A stretch of 6,909 nucleotides of DNA, from assembly GCA_030040115.1 (NCBI GenBank), contig JASHUH010000557.1, positions 1 to 6,909 on the forward strand, written 5' to 3'. Shown here in pieces: positions 5,442 to 6,909 of this stretch. The notes under the pieces were generated by a model. That model saw only the letters and a list, made by a program, of their open reading frames with translations, was not told the origin of the DNA and ran no database searches. Both the position numbers and the translations under genes were made by a program. This stretch comes from Acidobacteriaceae bacterium (GTDB taxonomy: Bacteria > Acidobacteriota > Terriglobia > Terriglobales > Acidobacteriaceae). Within the stretch, counting starts at the first letter, position 1; each line of letters starts with the position of its first letter.

Positions 5442-6436
5442 ATGGCAATCAACCGAAGGGAACTGCTCGCTGCCGGTGCAGCGATCGGCATGGGATTCGC
5501 AGTTACGGGCGTGCTGGCGCAAGACGACGAGGGTGGTCCGAGGGGCAGAAGCGGCGGCAGCCCGTCGGCGAGGGAGGTCTGGGCGGCCAAGCCGGTTCCC
5601 CCGACCCCGTACGTCGCTCCCAATCGGCTGATCTGGAGATTGTCAGATGTTCTCACTACCCATAACGGCCAGCAGGATTGGACTCAGCACGTGGTGCGGA
5701 CCCGCGATTACGACGCCTACTGGATCTCGATGGGCCGGGCGAAAAGACCAAGACCCAGTTCTATGCGGACGATCGCGTGATCTGGGTCGTGCAATCGGGG
5801 CAAATTCGCTTCACCATCGAGGGCCAGGAGCCTTTTGTCGCGTCCAAAAGCTTTCTCGTCGACGTGCCCGCGCGCACCTACTACAGCACGGAAACGGTTG
5901 GTGACGCGCCCTCGCTGCACTTCGAAGTACGGCCGGCCGGCGAGATGCCGAGTTACCCGGTGAGTGAAACGCCGACCCCGGTCCCGGATTGGAGGTACAT
6001 CAAGGCGGTCATCCACGAACGCGGCAGCTATGACGATGCGGGCGCGCCCCCAGGCCTCAACAAGCCCTATCTCGACTTCCAGAAGGATGTGGTCGAAGCC
6101 AACGGGAAAAGCAGTCAGTTTGTGCTCGACGGCCATACCTCGGTTCATGTCATCTGGGGCCCCGGCGTTCCCACGCCGCCGCCCAAGAGTCTCGGGCATT
6201 TCCATGAGAATATGGTGGAATTCTGGATCGTACTCGAGGGCAGGCTCGACGTACTCGTCGAAGGTGAAAAGCTCGTCACCGGCGAGGTCGGCGATGTCAT
6301 CCAGGCGCCGAACGAACGCTGGCATCGCGCCACCTTTCATGAAGGTGGCATGGGGACGCGGCTGGCGATCACGCCGCGCCAGTTGGGCGGCCAAACGCAC
6401 TATATGCAGGTCGACGAAAATGGAGGCGGCGACTGA
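5442..6436 (+). pseudogene. Tat-exported double-cupin protein, frameshifted
   Basis: With one base restored near 5734 the frame encodes about 331 residues. The N-terminus MAINRRELLAAGAAIGMGFA has a twin-arginine motif (NRREL), a hydrophobic core and a likely cleavage at VLA/QDD, so the folded protein would go to the periplasm. Frame 1 runs to WISMG and then goes out of frame; the next frame continues PGEKTKTQFYADDRVIWVVQ, a first cupin barrel without obvious metal ligands. The second barrel has GHFHENMVEFWIVLEG and GDVIQAPNERWH, which fit cupin motifs 1 and 2. H253, H255, E260 and H295 (corrected numbering) are the likely metal site. Substrate is unknown; dioxygenase, isomerase or binding roles are all possible. 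The start at 5442 has GAAGGAG 8 bases ahead; an in-frame ATG at 5397 lacks one. If the shift is a sequence error the gene is intact. Confidence 0.85.
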
Positions 6437-6583
6437 AGGCCAGAATACGTATCGATGGAGCGATTCCGCGGCGCAGGATCGGGGCTTTGACCTGGGAACC
6501 AAGACAAAAGGTTCGCGAGCGGAAGGAAACGGCGATATATTGGTACGCAGCCGAAAGGCAATGCGGAAATTTCGGGTAAAAGC
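6437..6583. other. spacer between cupin and solute-binding genes
   Basis: 147 bases without a gene. TATATT at 6536-6541 could be a -10 element, but no matching -35 lies 16-18 bases upstream. No terminator hairpin was seen, so co-transcription from the cupin gene is possible. Confidence 0.35.
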
Positions 6584-6909
6584 ATGCGCTCAATTTGTTT
6601 TGCCGCTCTGCTCGCGGTTTTCATCGCGCCCCCAGCACACGCGAGCCCTGTCGAAATCCTCGTTCTCTCACCCGGCTTTGTCTACAATGCCGGACTCGTG
6701 GATCTCGCCGCCGCCTATGCCAAAGAGACTGGTGTCAAAGTCACAGTCAAGTTGGAAAATATGGGCAAAATCATCAACGATATTAAAACCGGCACGCCGT
6801 CGCCCGATGTAGTTGTACTTCCTATGGAGCCTTTCGACCTTATGGGCACGTTGGCCCTCGATAATGGCATTCAAGAAGGCACCTTCAAGCCGCTCGGCCG
6901 CGTCCAGAT
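6584..6909 (+). CDS. ABC-type solute-binding protein, N-terminal part (runs off right edge)
   Basis: The 108 visible residues begin with a clear Sec signal peptide, MRSICFAALLAVFIAPPAHA, with cleavage after AHA. The mature part, SPVEILVLSPGFVYNAGLVD then LAAAYAKETGVKVTVKLENM, DIKTGTPSPDVVVLPMEPFD and GTFKPLGRVQI, follows the first lobe of type 2 periplasmic binding proteins of the molybdate-binding-like (SBP_bac_11) group: a first strand, an amphipathic helix with L..A...ETG..V.V, a G.I...I..G..SDVVVL segment, and the G.R...ARVGI-like strand. The ligand is unknown; family membership does not show molybdate. The start was chosen for the signal peptide; the GGGTAAA upstream is a weak ribosome binding site. 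It lies 147 bases after the cupin gene on the same strand. The frame is open to the window edge. Confidence 0.8.
   Translation, partial: MRSICFAALLAVFIAPPAHASPVEILVLSPGFVYNAGLVDLAAAYAKETGVKVTVKLENMGKIINDIKTGTPSPDVVVLPMEPFDLMGTLALDNGIQEGTFKPLGRVQ

Noticed and set aside
5717..6502. A 261-codon minus-strand open frame under the cupin gene
   Set aside because: It is a GC-rich antisense shadow of the cupin coding sequence; the plus strand shows cupin motifs and a Tat signal.
5964..6812. A 282-codon plus-strand open frame spanning the cupin end and the solute-binding protein
   Set aside because: It is off-frame to both genes, very rich in Arg/Ser, and lacks a ribosome binding site.

Overview
The window is GC-rich and looks like an accessory or decaying part of a bacterial chromosome. 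It is probably from a Gram-negative soil or plant-associated bacterium. The signs are a twin-arginine exported cupin, a periplasmic-type solute-binding protein, an IS66-type element, a trehalase-like GH15 protein and isocitrate lyase. Proteobacteria (especially alpha) or Acidobacteriota both fit, and the sequence alone does not decide between them. I see no tRNA, rRNA, CRISPR array or phage module.

Layout: (1) Positions 1 to about 1961 hold most of an IS66-family insertion sequence on the minus strand, in the order tnpA, tnpB, tnpC. tnpC runs off the left edge and carries a one-base shift near 602. (2) The element sits inside a minus-strand GH15/trehalase-like gene. Only its N-terminal ~198 residues (1962-2555) are visible. 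(3) A ~105 bp divergent spacer with GATGCA/TGCATC repeats separates it from a plus-strand short-chain dehydrogenase remnant (2661-2795). After its stop, the same frame stays open to 3119. (4) A small Cys-rich exported protein (3130-3474, minus) has an excellent ribosome binding site and appears intact. (5) A 5'-truncated and frameshifted isocitrate lyase remnant (3663-4432, minus) lies head-to-head with a 5'-truncated, frameshifted helix-turn-helix protein remnant (4430-4800, plus). Both start at the same point, so 4430-4444 is a rearrangement junction. (6) Positions 4801-5441 contain no convincing gene. (7) A Tat-exported double-cupin protein (5442-6436, plus) has one frameshift near 5734. 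(8) The 5' part of an exported solute-binding protein (6584 onward, plus) runs off the right edge.

The genes do not form one pathway. The most notable overall property is how many are broken: single-base shifts in tnpC, isocitrate lyase (two), the HTH gene and the cupin gene, together with truncations of the GH15, dehydrogenase, lyase and HTH genes. Truncations and the IS insertion indicate real decay. The single-base shifts could be either decay or uncorrected indel errors in the sequence, and the window cannot separate the two. I did not find convincing evidence of a new multi-gene system. The least explained intact gene is the Cys-rich secreted protein.
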